Assembly (NCBI RefSeq): GCF_910592395.1
Contig: NC_088321.1
Coordinates: 7,938,001-8,002,000 of the forward strand
DNA: 64,000 bases
Direction: 5' to 3'
From: Lineus longissimus
Lineage: Eukaryota; Nemertea; Pilidiophora; Heteronemertea; Lineidae
The notes below the pieces were generated by a model. It had not been told where the DNA came from and searched no databases. It saw only the letters and a list, made by a program, of their open reading frames with translations. A program made the position numbers and the translations under genes. Below, piece after piece: positions 1-13,312 of the stretch (within the stretch, counting starts at the first letter, position 1; each line of letters opens with the position of its first letter).

Positions 1-3000
1 TTTAGGACGGATATTTCTCTGATAAAAATATTAATAATTGGCCAATTTCTTAGGCATATGATGTAGCGAATTCCCATGAAGATTTAAATTAATTTCAACC
101 AATGGGATAGCAACCACCACCGGAAGATCGCGGAGAAATCGGTAAACTCAACGGAGTTAATTCAGAAAAATACCAAAAAAAATTGTTTGTAGGATATACA
201 ATCTCTCTTTATTTCTCATCATTCATTTACATTATCTACTCCCGCACACACGTGTATCTTAAGAGCCCCTCCTAAAGGGGGGCTTATAAACGTAAACAGA
301 ATGATGAAAAGGGAAAATTATATGGTAATTTCTCATCTTGGTGGTGTATGCTACAATGTGGAACCAACTACACGGCTCGTCGATGGTGTAGCAGGAGATT
401 TGCTTGACCAACTTTGAAAATCGCGAGCCCGGGTCTCCTGGTCGTATTCCTTATTATATACCAAGCCACTTTGGTTACTCAACCCGCCGTTGGCGCGGTG
501 GTCGGCAGGCTATTCATAGTAACAAGACCGAGGGATTTCTCCACGTAAAAATTACCTAGCTAACGGCCGTGATTCCAATACGGAGAACGTGAGTAACATT
601 TTATTCATTGATTTATTTGGAGGCCGATGAGATCTTTGTGAACTTTGTTCGTGTACATATGTTGTCGTATTCGGAATCGTGTATATTCGTATTATTCTAA
701 ACCACGTGAATGGATTCTGGAAGGATCTATTCAATCATATCGTAAATGTGGAGCTCGCCAAGCCAGGATCGACAGCAAGTGGACTCATAGAGAATTGAAG
801 AAACCAGGCTGTGGTAAGTTTGTGACATTTTAGTACTTTATAGATACAGTCCTCACATCGCCTTATTGTATGGGAGGTCAATTATAGCTGCGCCCAAAAA
901 ACTTGCCGCTGGCTGCATTGGGTACGGGGTGAGTTTTGATCAATCAATCATGCTTTCTGCCAGCTGTAGGCTAATACCGGAAGATGTTGGCTAGAGTAGA
1001 ACACCGACCATCCGGCGAAGTAATTATAAAAACAAAAAAAGTGAAGGAACCTTTTCTGCCTGGGTGAGAAAACTTTGTAAAAATTATATACTTTCGATTG
1101 TCGGATGATCTATTTCCGGACATTGTCATTTCTCCGCTCTCGTCATAACCCCCTCCTCCTGCACGCGAGTCCAGCCCTTCTGATGACCAGACAAAAAATG
1201 CCATGAACTTCAGTGACCTGGGTGACCTTTTTTTAGCTGGTCGCAAATTGCGTTGTGTACTGGGGCACGTCATCGTGGGGGGGGGGGTTCGGGAAGAAGT
1301 TTTGATGCAGTTCAGCCGACAAGAACTATCAGGGAAATAGAAACATACAAGTACCAGTCGTAGCGATCACATCAGATCACCATTATACTCATGTGATCCA
1401 TCCGTACTGTAAACCCCTTAATTTACACAGGGTTTTTTTTTGCAGAATTTGCAAACAGCCTATATTCGCGAAAATAAAAATCGCGAAAAAAGTTTTAGAT
1501 TCGAAAAACTGATCGAAATTTCAAAATCAACAAAAAAATAAAAGTCGTGGATATTTTTTTCAGAAATGTTGGCTGATTGGAAAAATAAAAAAGCACGAAC
1601 ATTTGTCTGTTGACAGTGTGCTGGTTGCTGCAACTCTCTCACGCAAATGACTCACTACAACACTGAAATGCGAATAATATACTTTATTCTTTTTTTCTAT
1701 TTATGATTTACCACCACCTTCGTATTCTACTTTTTGTTATAGATATGCACCACCAACATTGTAGCATTCATTCAATATAATACCATGTTCTAAATATAAT
1801 GATATGCAGCAAACGACCTATTTCGTCCAATCAAAAGCGTGTACAGAGAATCACCGTATGTGTCATTTTGCTTCTTTGTGATATTTTCAACTGCTACTTT
1901 TTTACAATCGATTGCCGCGGCCAATATGGCATGTTTCACTTTATTTTACACCACCAGCATACAACAATCGTTGAGGTGATATAAAGATTACTTCCTTCAT
2001 TATTACTTGCGAGCAAAAATCACAAGTAGGCCTACTGATGTTCTTACATTGTTTAAGGGCTTCATAATATACAATGTAGCTCTTTTCTGGAAGCACAGGA
2101 GGAACAGTGCATGAAGCTGCAGCCAGCTGACAGCGTCATTGCTCTGTTGCGCTCAGCAGAGTGAAAAATACATTGTCCATGTTGGCCACGGCATTCTACA
2201 CTAAAGGGAGTAGACAGTATTGGGATGACAGTCTGAACAATCTCACCATTTGGGCAACCAAGGAGTGAAGGACAGAAATTCTATACCAAGCCAACCAATT
2301 TGATAGAGCAAGGTGGCCTTCTGGCTATATACGAGGACGGTTCAATAAGTTTTAACAATGGGGCATTCATTTCAAAAGGGGTTATCACAGACTTTGGAAA
2401 ACACATTTGCTCAAATGATGCAACTGTCTTAAGCGCATCTAAAAATTATCCCCATACTCCTACAATAACTGGAACTGCAGCTTATTTAGCAGAGGTTGGG
2501 TGCAGCCTTTGAATTCTGAAAATCGAAAAGTTTGAAAAACCCTCATAAAATATATTGATTCCGTTATTTTTCAAAAGCCAATATTTGCACCAGTGAGTAG
2601 AAACAAGCATTTATAAAATGTGTAAATATCGGTCACGTGGGCTAACCAGATGTACCATTGTTATTCAATATAAATAATATTGATGACACGTTTGCAATGT
2701 GGTGAATTCTGGTCGAATTTTTCAAATACGTCAATCATCAGTCTTTAATTACATTTGATCAGCCTCAATCATGCTGGTCGAATGCGTGTTAAGCATTAAG
2801 TAAAAGCATCCAGATTCACTTTATAGTTGTAACAAGTGGCTTTTGATTCCCAGTTATTTTTAATATCTAATGTTTCATTTAAGTGTTAAATTTGGTGAAA
2901 TTCTGCTAAAAAAAACTCGGTCACAAACAGGTAGTTTATAAAGCCCCCTTGTATGAATTGTGCTAGGGACGAAGAGCCAGGAATAAGTAAGTGCTCTGGT

Positions 3001-3354
3001 ATGTTGATTAGTAATGCCTAAAGGAAAATATGGTGGTGACTTTTAAATACTGAAAATTTTCATAACAAGTTTGTCAAAAATGCACCACCTGTTTTTAGTC
3101 AGAATTCAATTGCCACTCAAGGGTCAACACATAGCGATAAAACATCAACATTTATGTGAAAGTGGCCACAATATGCAGTGATTTCAGCATGATGCAGGCC
3201 CTGGTTTCGCCTCGGCGGCAAAAAGTTATATCAAGTTTTTTAAAAACTTCTTGATCCGCCCTCGTAATACATTGAATAATACCTTGGTCCATGTGACATA
3301 CAAGTAGAGAAGAAAATGTCCGTATTACAAAAGTTGATGATTGTAGTTATACCT
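1..3354. other. Unassigned stretch, no recognisable gene
   Basis: I see no convincing exon or repeat identity here. Several short open frames exist (for example + 2300-2512 and - 971-1273), but none carries a motif I know and none is flanked by a clear splice pair that keeps a frame. A G homopolymer lies near 1277-1287. The stretch could be intron, UTR or unannotated repeat. Confidence 0.4.
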
Positions 3355-4769
3355 AAAAAAATGAAACGGCCAGGGGCCATTGTGCTCACCGTATAGATAT
3401 TTGGTGCTTTGGAATTAATCCAGGTTAAGAATCATTGTACATGTTTAGTATACAAGTCAAACCAAAGTCGGTATGAAGTGATGTATCGTTGCTTGGAGTA
3501 AGTACCATAAGAATATCATCAAAAACAAGTCACTAATAAACGAGATATTGCACTTTTTACTTATTTTAGTTTTTGCCTTCTGGTGGCCAAGTTGAGTACC
3601 AGATCAGATTCGAAATTCGGTGTCCGAGGTTACATGACGTAGGGAGTCAGGTGTACCAAATTTCAAGTTCATAGCTTTAGTGGTTAAGAAACGTGCCATA
3701 GTTACAATCAAACGACCAATTTACGCCATTTGACCTCCGTGACCTTGAAAAGCAGGTCAGATTAAAAACTCATATGATACGCGATATATCCTTGCTAGGA
3801 GAACCTACCATAAAAATGTTATTGAAAACGAATCACTAATAAGCGAGATATCACACTTTCTAGGTTTTCACTTTTGGCCCCCTGGTGGCCAAGTCAAGAA
3901 TCAGACCGGACTGAAATTCAGGGTCAGAAGTCAGCTGACCTAGGGGGTACTTTGTACAAAGCCTCAAGTTCATGGCCTTTGGGGTTAACAAACGTTCCAC
4001 AGTTACGCTCAAATGGCCAATTTACACGATTTGACCTCTGTGACCTTGACAAGCAGGTCAAATCAAAAACCCGTATCATATGTGATGCATCCTTGCTAAG
4101 AGTATCTACCATAAAATTTTTACCAAAAACTAATCAGTAATAAGCGAGATATGGCACTATTCAAATTTTTGGTTTTGGCCCCCTGGTGGCCAAGTTAAGA
4201 ATCAGACCAGACCGAAAATCAGTGTCACAGGTCATCTGACCTAGGGGGTCATGTGTACCAAGTTTAAAGTTCATAGCTTTAGTGGTTAAGAAACGTGCCA
4301 TATTTACACACAAACGGCCAATTCACACCATTTGACCTCTGTGACCTTGAAAAGTACGCCACATCGACCTGATTTTTTGTCAACATGTAGAGCTACGTAA
4401 CAGGTGTCTACATACCCAATTTAAAGACTATAGATAAATAATAAATTATATAGGACAAACTATAGGACAAATAAAGACAAAGTGTGCCACTATCGGTGAA
4501 ATTTTAGAGTTTGACCTCTGTGACCTTGAAAAGTAGGTCAAATCAAAAACCCGTATGATATGTGATGTATCCTTGCTAGGGGTACTCACCATGCAAATTT
4601 TAGCAAAAACAAATCAGTAATAAACGATTTATCGCACTTTTTAAGTTTTTGGTTTTAGCTCCCTGGTGGCCAGGTGAAGAATCAGACCGGACCGAAATTC
4701 GCTGCCAAAAGTCATGTGACCTAGGTCATAATGTGTACAAAGTTTCAAGTTCATAGCACAAGCGGTTAA
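3355..4769 (+). repeat. Family R dispersed repeat, left part (copy 1, interrupted)
   Basis: The left end has a GGCC..GGCC palindrome followed by TGTGCTCACC. The body is made of imperfect ~300 bp tandem units. Each unit contains a CCTGGTGGCCAAG block, a TTCATAGC..GGTTAAGAAACGTG block and a TTTGACCTCTGTGACCTTG block. The unit in progress stops at TTAA (4766-4769) and resumes at 13443 with TTAAGAAACGTGCC. Related copies lie at 33719-34839 (inverted), 42665-44124 and 52435-52700. No coding function is seen; open frames inside it are incidental. Confidence 0.85.
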
Positions 4770-5049
4770 AGGAAAGGACCCGTCAGAAAATGGGGAGTTT
4801 TGGACGGCCCGGTCAAAACCTTAGGCGGGAATAAGGTTTCATTGATAAATATAAGGAGTTTCAAGGCCCCCAAATTACTTGTAAGGTTCAATAGATACTG
4901 GCCTTTCATTGGTTTACCGTTTGCGTATCATTTACATACTCTCATCTTGAAAAATATGACAATATTTACGATCACGTTATTGATTTTTGCAACATTTTCG
5001 GTAACGCGCCCCTTGCGGATCTGTAAGGTACCATTCGGATGCTTGAAAA

Positions 5050-8000
5050 ATGCCTCGTCTTGTCGATTCGCTCGCGGATAAACGCATCAGGTTGACTGCA
5101 GCAACTTTTAATTGTTGGAGACAGAGAAGGAAGGAATATAATTATCAGTTTGATGAAGACTTTGCAAAGTTTCTTCTTGGGACTCTTGAAGGTCTGCCTC
5201 TACCAAATATCCCGATGGAAGTTGATGATGCTCGAGCCGCACTCGGCTCTGGGAGGTATGTACTGTCATACACGTAGCATGCACAGCATTTAGGCATACA
5301 CTACAGCACAGTGTGAGTGTGCAAAATCTACAGACACTCACTGCCTGGCGTTTTGCCAAGGTATGGTGTTTTGATTTTTCTCTGTCTGCTTTCCAAGATG
5401 TTAGGAAGGTTTGGTACTATTATTAGGCCAGGATGGCTATCTAGGAAGGTTTGGTACTATTATTAGGCCAGGATGGCTATCCCAATCATAAAATCTGCAG
5501 CTGAACCCGGTTTTTAGCAAATATGCAAAAATTGCAAGCATGGCAATTTAGAAGTAGGCCCTATTAGTATAGGCCTAGGCCTAGCCTAGCCTAGCCTACA
5601 ATACTTGACTTGCCAAACTCAGAAATGCAGCGCCACTCGCGGACAAAGATAGAACAACTCGACATTTTTTCCACCGGTTTTCGCTGCGCATGCGTACCAG
5701 CCGTCATCTTTCGCGGCGACGGACGAGAAAAACAACTGTTCTTCACGCAGTGAAAGCAAATTCACACAGGTAAACTGGTTATAACTGTGGTACGTCTGTT
5801 TCTTAACACGTAATAGTTATCAGATTGCTAAATTATCTTAAATCATGAGCCTTAAAGAACTTTTTGAACTCTCAAAAACTTACACAAAACAAGTTCAGAT
5901 TGCCGCCATTATTAGTTTCCGGATGGCTGGTACGCATGCGCAGCGAAAACCGGTGAAAAAAATGTCGAGTTGTTCTGTCTTTGTCCGCGAGTGGCGCTGC
6001 ATTTCTGAGTTTGGCAAGTCAAGTATTACATCATGACAGCCTACAAATACAATGGCAGTGTCATGTCAACTGGCCAAGGGCCTTGGGCAGGCCAATAGCA
6101 ATAGGTGAAGGATGATAAGTCCTCCGAGACTTGTACTGGTATCGACAATGTTATTAATATTGTAAAAGCGCCTTTGAACGGATAATAATCTGAAAAGGGC
6201 GCTTAAATTTAAATATGGTATATACATACATACATACATTGAATATTTCATAATTTATTGACAATCTTCTGCTAGGGCCTAGTGCAGTGTCAAATGATAA
6301 AACTATTTCATTTCTGTTTCAGTTCAGTGGGACCTGTTCATGATATTGGCTTTCCTGACATGAGTGGAGTCGCTGATCTTGATTGCAGTTTCCTTGATGT
6401 TGACGAGGACAGCAATGAGGAAAACTCTGATGACGAGGGCCCTATTGCTCAATTGCAAGCGTCTTTGATGAGCAGTGAGGATAATGCCCTTGACTTGGAG
6501 GTAAATAACTATCCATGAACTTTCACCATTCAGGGATGCAACTACCAGGGGAGGGAGCAGGGGGAAATCCCCCCCCCCCCCCCCCCCGATCATTTAAGAG
6601 ATGTGTTACTTTTTTACCGTGTTTTTGGCTAAAGAATTTCCAGGAGGTGCCCCGATCATTTTGCCCTCCCGCCTGTCGAGAGCCTTTTGCCCCCAACCAC
6701 CACCAACTAAAAAGCTAGAGTATGCCCCTGCAATCAGTATTGATACGTCATCAATCTAAATGACTATATCACCCACATTTGAATATAGGCCTTAGAAAAT
6801 TGTTGTTTTGCCTCTTGTACTTAAATCACATGGCATATTTCAGATTCAGGAACCTGAAGATGACTTGGAGGTTGACCATACCGTCATGGAAGAATTCCAA
6901 GACCAAAGAAATGAAGAACTACCTGTGCAGCCAACAACTGTTACTGAGGACATGGTTGATGGGGAAGTGTTTGATCAGGTTCCAAACAAAAGGTAAATGA
7001 TAAAAGAACCTTTATTGATAACAAGTTCAGTACTATTTTTTGTTATATTAATAAAAGTAAATAGAGCAGGTTTCCTTGGATGTGTCTGTACTTAAGCACT
7101 GAACAAGTTGGTAGGTCGTCTGCAGACATTGTTTTGGTGACAAAATTGATGGCCATCGCATCTTGCCCAACTATACAGTGATTTCCAAAAATATTATTTT
7201 AATATCAGAAGTTTATTTTAACAATAACCAACCAAGTAACCAAAGTTACTTACTGTACATCATCCAATTACTACACTGCAGAACCTGAATTACAATATTG
7301 CTTTATTGCATTTCCAGGTTGCTTGCCGATGGATATGAGCGCCAGTTGGAGAGTGGAATGTCTGCTGCTGACGAAGACCTCCTTGCCGATCAGCTGTTTG
7401 TTTGCTCTTTGTCCAAGTGCAAGGAACTTTTCAATGGCAAATACAGAGAACAGTTGTGTCAGATCTGTGGGGCTGATGTTTTAACGGATCATTTCTTTGT
7501 GGGGGGTACACTTGTCCTTCGACAGAAGTGCTGCATTAAGCCCCGTCATGTACAGAATTCTTGGCAGTCCAGCCACAAGGACACTGGTATTTATACCACA
7601 AATTTATTACTCATGGCTTCAATTACTATGACAGGGAACAGTTATGCCAAAGTGGCTCATTTAGCCAAATTCATGAATCTCGTCATTCCTTCTGCCTCGA
7701 CATTCCACCGGGTACAAGATGCATATGTGACGCCTGCTGTCAACAGGTACTATGATTTTGCTCATGGTATAATTATAGAAAGCTTAGCGAAGCAGGGACA
7801 GCCCCTTGATCTGTGTGGTGATGGAAGGTGTGACAGTCCAGGTAAGTTGTCACTGTGTTATTTCTGTCTTTATTACAGGAGTATGCCTATAGCATGACTA
7901 TATGGTTGTGATTGAAATGGTTATGGAGATTATTTTAGATAAAATGTTTAGGTTACTGTACGGGGCGAAGTCTTGGGAGTTGAACACTGCTCCCTAGATT

Positions 8001-10722
8001 GCACATATAGAAGTGGTGTGATTGTACATTAGACTTTGTCTCTTTCAGGTTTTTCGGCCAAGTACCTGCAGTACTCGTTTATGGATGCGGCCAGTAGTTA
8101 CATTGTTCACCTGACCACGACTGATAAGAGGGAGGTCGGGTTAAAAAGTCCTAATATGGAACGGCACGCTGCGATATTGGGGCTAGCCTATCTCTGTGGA
8201 AAAGTTGGCATAAACTCCTTCACGACAGATGATCACAGACCCACAAGAGTACTCTTAGGTAAAGGCTTACAAGTGATTATAAAGACACATTTGATACTTG
8301 TCTTGACATATTAAAACGATAAGTTGATATCTTTGAAAAACCTTGCAGTCTGTGTGTCTACAAGACCACCTACTCATTGGTTTCCAACCAGAGGCAAGAC
8401 CACTCTATTGATTACTTTCTGCATCTGTTTTATTCATTCACAGCATTCAGCAATCATACCTGTAGGTTCTTTTTATAAATTTTTTCAAGGAGTCGGTATG
8501 AAAATGCTTCATGTCTCGTATCCCTTTTTCTTCTGTTACAGTAAAAATACATGTATATATTTGTGCATTTCCTCATTTCAGAAGGTAGTCAGCGCTCCGA
8601 GACAAAACTAAAGGCACTTTTCCCACAACTAGAAGATACTGATGTCCAAAATATCCTGAAAGTGATGCATTACCTCGATGTTTGGCACCGGTCGAAAAAG
8701 ATAGGAACAGCCCTTGTTGAGGTAGGTACAACATAATAAATAATTTCACATCTAAGTCAACTGTATCCATTGATCACTCAAAATATGTACTACAATTGAA
8801 GTAGTTTTGAACAAAGAAAATATGTCGTTGAATATAGTTGCATGTATGACCAGCGTGTTTTATAACTCATTTGATTCTATATTTCTACTCAACATAGCTT
8901 GCAAAGAAGGCGAGACACCAAGAGTTGCTAGTGTGGGTCAAGCCAATAGTAAATCACTTCTGGTTTAGCTGTGGGACATGTAAAGGTGACCAAGATGTTA
9001 TCAAGGTAAAATTAGTCGGCTAGTAAATTGCCCATACTGTTCATCTCTTCACGCCTACAATCAGAGAATAATAATTTGACTTCAAGTTACACTTGCAACT
9101 GCCATACAAACCCACAAACAAAATGATCTGTTCTTGGCTGGTTAATGTGGATTTGTTACAGTTTGAATTTAGAATCATTTTGTATGAAATTTAGTATTCA
9201 CTCTAAGTATTCATTTTGCTTTAGGATATACATTCTGTATAAAAATATATCACGTCAGTCTCAAGTCTGCTGCAATATTAATGATATCGTTTTCAGGAAT
9301 TGTGGCTCTCTGTCTTGTACCACATGCAAGGCATCCATGAATGGTCCACGGGACAGTGCACCCACGGTACTGTTGATGAGGAGAGGCCACCAATCAAAAG
9401 CGAATCAACCATTCAAGCTGTGAGGGAAGTGGTGATGCTGGAGAAACTTCTCCAAGACCTGAAGATGTATGTTGGATTCCACCACACAGGTCTCTTGGAA
9501 AATTTCAACGGCCTCATTAACATGTATGCATCAAAACGAAACCACTTCGAGTAAGTACATATACACAATCATCATTCAAAATACACAAGAAACTCCCATT
9601 AAAGGACACTAATTGGACTGAAAAAGTCTGTCCTTTGTACATGCTATAGGGAAGTATCCTGATTACAGAGGTAAAATGGAATGGGGGGGGGGGGATGACC
9701 TTTATTAGCAAGTTGTTCAACAATACGCAGTGTAGCTGTTTGAATGATGTTCCCCATTCTGTCTGCCAAAAATGGAAGATAATGGCATATTTTCAATGAG
9801 TGACTCAATCATGACGTATGAATGAATTTCTTCAGGTATAGCACCATGGTGGCAAGGACGAGACTTGCAGCCATCGACCACAACCATCATATCCATCGTG
9901 AAATCGCGACATCAAATGGAAAATCAGTTGTGACAAAAGCGTATTCCAAAGGAGGTGCGCAGTGGGTTTTGCGGTTCAAGAAAGAACCAAAAAACTACAG
10001 TTATCATAGGTAAATATCTCTTGCATGCATTACCAGACTATTGTCTTCGTATTAGTAGATGGAACCAGTTGCAGGAACTGGGAGATCAGGAGTCCACCTG
10101 ATGTTCACAGAAAAAACTTGTACGACTTGAAGACGAAGTGAACAAACTAATTTATTGGAGATAGCTTTACAGTAACAAATGTAGTAGATCAATGTTCAAA
10201 AACACTAATACAAATTCAACAATATTTTCAGAACACTAAAGTTTATGGTTCTGGAGGAGAGGAGGCATTACCCGAGTAGGCTTTCAGCCAAGCACGTGAT
10301 AGATGAGTCGGATCCCAGAAATATTGCACCAAACATTGCCCCAGTGCAGGGAGTCTCCACGGAACAGCTTCTGGATAATTACAAGTCCAGAATGGGAAAG
10401 TCTGCAGTGTAAGTTATTTCTGGAGAGAATAATGGCATGCCCATAACAGAAACATCTTTAATATGATGCAGTAAAGTCTCTCCTACATGTTCACAGTTGC
10501 CAGTTCCACACCAACCTGTCAAGTGTTAACTGATACATCTACTTACTAGAGGACAGGACGCAGAAGACAAACTCGATTTGCAGACATTGTCAGTGTTATC
10601 AAAAATTCTGGTAAAGGTCAATGCAGATATTCTTTAACTTACTTTCATGTTACATTTGCAGTTCGAGGAACGAGGACGAGGTGAATGAAGAACAGCCGGG
10701 AGAACAGCTTGTGTTAGAGTGA
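5050..10722 (+). CDS. DDE-type transposase, 11 exons, intact 726 aa
   Basis: The exons I read are 5050-5255, 6323-6500, 6844-6992, 7318-7841, 8049-8258, 8582-8721, 8898-9005, 9297-9550, 9836-10009, 10232-10408 and 10662-10722. All ten introns are GT..AG, phases agree throughout, and the sum is 727 codons with the TGA at 10720. Exon 1 opens MPRLVDSLADKR, and an acidic linker fills residues ~70-178. A zinc-ribbon-like region follows (CQICG, QKCC). Candidate RNase H-fold catalytic acids are in GDGRCDSPG (D346 or D350), FTTDDH (D413/414) and HHTGLLENFNGL (E573). DVWH lies before an insertion with FSCGTCKGD, and CTHG follows. I recognise the GDGRCDSPG family as a transposase family, often THAP-associated in animals; this copy shows no THAP. 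It shares a TTAA-flanked insert with the convergent ballast gene. It is either an active-looking transposase or a domesticated copy; intactness favours recent function. Confidence 0.8.
5401..5480. repeat. 40 bp tandem duplication in intron 1
   Basis: Two near-identical 40 bp units, 5401-5440 and 5441-5480, each contain GGAAGGTTTGGTACTATTAT. They differ only at the first base or so, which suggests a recent duplication. Confidence 0.9.
5600..6027. mobile_element. 428 bp TIR element (MITE) in transposase intron 1
   Basis: The left arm 5600-5702 is almost perfectly the reverse complement of the right arm 5925-6027. Each arm is about 103 nt, begins AATACTTGACTTGCC and contains the GCGCATGCGTACC core. 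The interior (5703-5924) has no coding motif. The long TIRs on a short element make this a non-autonomous DNA transposon. I could not fix the target-site duplication. It sits within an intron and does not break the coding frame. Confidence 0.85.
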
Positions 10723-10793
10723 TGCAGAAATGTTTTTGGCCACCTTTCCAACAGCGCAATGCAAATTATTTTCTTAAAAGTAACTGTCTAGGC

Positions 10794-13179
10794 CTACACC
10801 ACAGCCAGTGTTCCAGCACGTTTGAATCCTGTGTATCTGCCATCGGGTGCAGGAAACCTTTCGCGAATCATCCAAACACAGCATGAGGGAATTACCACTC
10901 TAACAGATTTTCCAAGATATCCGTACTTTAACATAATGAATTGTCGATAGCCTGTGTGGCGCATGGCTCTGTTGTTTCTTTCCCTGTTCATGTTGGCTAA
11001 CATCTCTCTGTTGCCACGGAATGCCGTGATAATTACGTCTTCATTGATGCAGACATTACGCACTGCTGGCTCAAGTGAGACACATTGTGGCCAGGTTTTA
11101 CCACAGCAAACTTGCTCGTCTCGAGTAGGCATCACCCTACACCTTTTACAAGTGCATCCATTGGGTGCATCAGAAGGAGGAGGTTGGGGAGGGATTCCCC
11201 TCTTCTGGTGCTGCATTTTCATGTGATGTTGTTGTAGGGCGGCAAGAAGTTCCGGTTGGTCATTAACGACCATCTGTACAAAGTTCCAAACTTCATCATT
11301 GGTAAGATCATGCAAAAACTCCTGAAAAACAGATGAGTAATGACAGTTAGTTTGATGTAGAAAAGTTAGGGTCTCATAATTGTGTCATTTCTATATAACC
11401 TGACCGCTGTTTTCAAGACACGTCCCTAATACATTGTAATCAGGATTGTATTGTAAGTCCTGCATTTTAAGTCTCGGAGGTGTCCTTGATACAGTGCCCA
11501 CTGTATTACGAGTGGTCTTTCCATAAATTCCTTTTCGTTTTTTGGGACACTTACTTCTGGGATATCAACTTGCTGGTGGATTGGCTGACTTGCATTCTGG
11601 CCTGCATGTCTTGCAACTCCAGTTGCTCTTGGCATTTCATTTGATGGCCCAGGCTGAAGCAAGATACAAGAACATTTTTGAAAAGTTTCAAGTTGAATAA
11701 ATATGAATTTTTTACCTCAAGACCTAATCAATAACTGAATCTGTCAGGGAGTTGCACTGACACTATGAATTTGATCAGGAGCCAACACTATTCAATTGCC
11801 TCATATTGTTCCAACAACATAATTTTGCGTTTTTTTATTTAACGCGTTACACAATATATCTTTCAAATATCTGGTTCCATAAGCACCTGCTTTGTATTTA
11901 CATGTACTGCAATGGCTTTGTAAGGACAGTAGAAAAAGATATTTGCTTAGCAGAAATGCATGCGATGTGTCACATATTATTTTCATGCATGTACCCACCA
12001 CTTGATCATCTTGCACTGGTATGCTGGAACTCCTCTGCTGCACGCTTTGCAGGCCTGCCTCCTAGAAGTAAGATGAAATGATTTAAAGTTTTCATCAAAA
12101 GGATTTGATTTTTGCTGTCCGGGTATTTGCAATCTCACTTGTTCATTTGTTAGTACAGTGAGTAACAATTACTGAACAATTACTTGTATACCTTTTTACA
12201 CTTTGCAAATATAATACTCGGATATATCTCTATACATATTGAGTTCTTTTAATTCTTGGCTCAGAGCGCATCCTTCTCTATGCTTTTTAATTCGTTGAGG
12301 TTATCTACAGACCTGACAACCACCCACATCTCAATATCAAACTGTCATAGCCTGTAGCCTAGTATGATTATCCCCCATTTCTTCCCGGTCTCATTCCCTA
12401 TCTTCCCCAGTGGTTTCTACTACTATCTGATTAATGACAATCTAACTCCATCTGGTTGAGCATCGAGATCTGACATGGGTACCCCTTGTCCAAGGAAATC
12501 CGAAAAGAAGTGCATGACAACTGGCACAAAATACTTGATGGTCGAACCAGCGGCTCATAAAGAGTTGGGGAGGGCTTGGGAACTGTGTGAAAAGACCTCT
12601 GAAGTAGTGACTAAGTGTGTTTGAACTCACCATGTTACCCCTGGCCCTGTTCGTGCATTTCCCAAGACGACAGGCACACGCACTGGTGCATAATCGTGAG
12701 GGAATGGCCTTCTTGCAAGGACAACCCCTGGCACAGGTTGCCTTGCAGCTGCATGTTAGTCGCGTGGCTCCATCTGCTACAGCTGTCACCGCACCGGTGT
12801 TAGTCTCACGTCTTGGCGTCTGCACCACCCTTGGGGAACACCTCAATGCCGTTGGCGTACTGACGAGACCAGCGTCTCTGGAGGCTCCGACATTCGCCAT
12901 CAGCAGTGACAGGTCACTTGGCTGGAATGGCCCCATCTCCTCTTCGCTCATGTTCAGTGCCCGCAATTCTGGCAAATATCTCGAGTCGTCATGGTTGTCA
13001 ATCAAGTCTTGGATAACATGCCGCTCCATTTCTTCTGTACTGTTCGGATCAGGGGCCTCGCTCTCCACCGGCCCAGAATCCACCGGCGACTCGAAATCCA
13101 TACCACTATTCTCTCCATCCATTTTCTCATCTCTCCAACTCACTACTATCGCTATTGACTGCGTAACATACACTAACAT
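10794..13179 (-). CDS. CXC-like plus P2RX7 ballast-domain protein, 4 exons
   Basis: Exons on the minus strand: 13179-12631, 12061-11999, 11653-11555 and 11321-10794 (stop TAG at 10796-10794). Donors GTGAGT, GTGGGT and GTAAGT pair with AG acceptors, and all junctions are phase 0. From the first ATG this gives 412 aa; an in-frame ATG at 13122 gives 393 aa and may be the true start. Residues ~141-183 form a cysteine cluster (CSCKATC, CPCKK, CACRLGKC) resembling CXC/tesmin-type zinc motifs. The last exon alone holds a domain matching the intracellular C-terminal ballast of the P2X7 receptor: CTCKRC, MPTRDEQVCC, YRQF, VVIPSCCVWMIRERFP, GRYTGF (residues ~293-404). No membrane segments are present, so this is not a channel. 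Stand-alone ballast proteins are known in invertebrates. Its role beside a transposase is unknown; DNA or protein binding is my guess. Confidence 0.8.
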
Positions 13180-13297
13180 TCTTTATCTATCATTGCTAAC
13201 TTCATTTACTAGAACACTAGCCTCTTTGTAGCCGATTATGTAACCCATAGATAGTGGAAACACCTGACAGCGCCGCCCGGCATGATCCACGTGCTAC

Positions 13298-13312
13298 TGG
13301 CATATTTATAAC
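13298..13312 (-). promoter_or_regulatory. Possible TATA box of the ballast-domain gene
   Basis: On the minus strand the sequence reads TTATAAATATG, about 120-180 bp upstream of the two candidate ATGs. No other TATA-like word lies closer. This is suggestive only, as the transcription start is unknown. Confidence 0.3.

Noticed and set aside
2300-2512. 70-residue plus-strand frame opening MIEQGGLLAI
   Set aside because: No recognisable motif, no splice context and no paralogue in the window.
3874-4140. Open frames inside family R repeats
   Set aside because: They recur only as pieces of the repeat and are broken in other copies.
5050-13179. Reading the ballast gene as a P2X7 receptor
   Set aside because: No channel ectodomain or transmembrane segments; only the cytoplasmic C-terminal-type domain is present.
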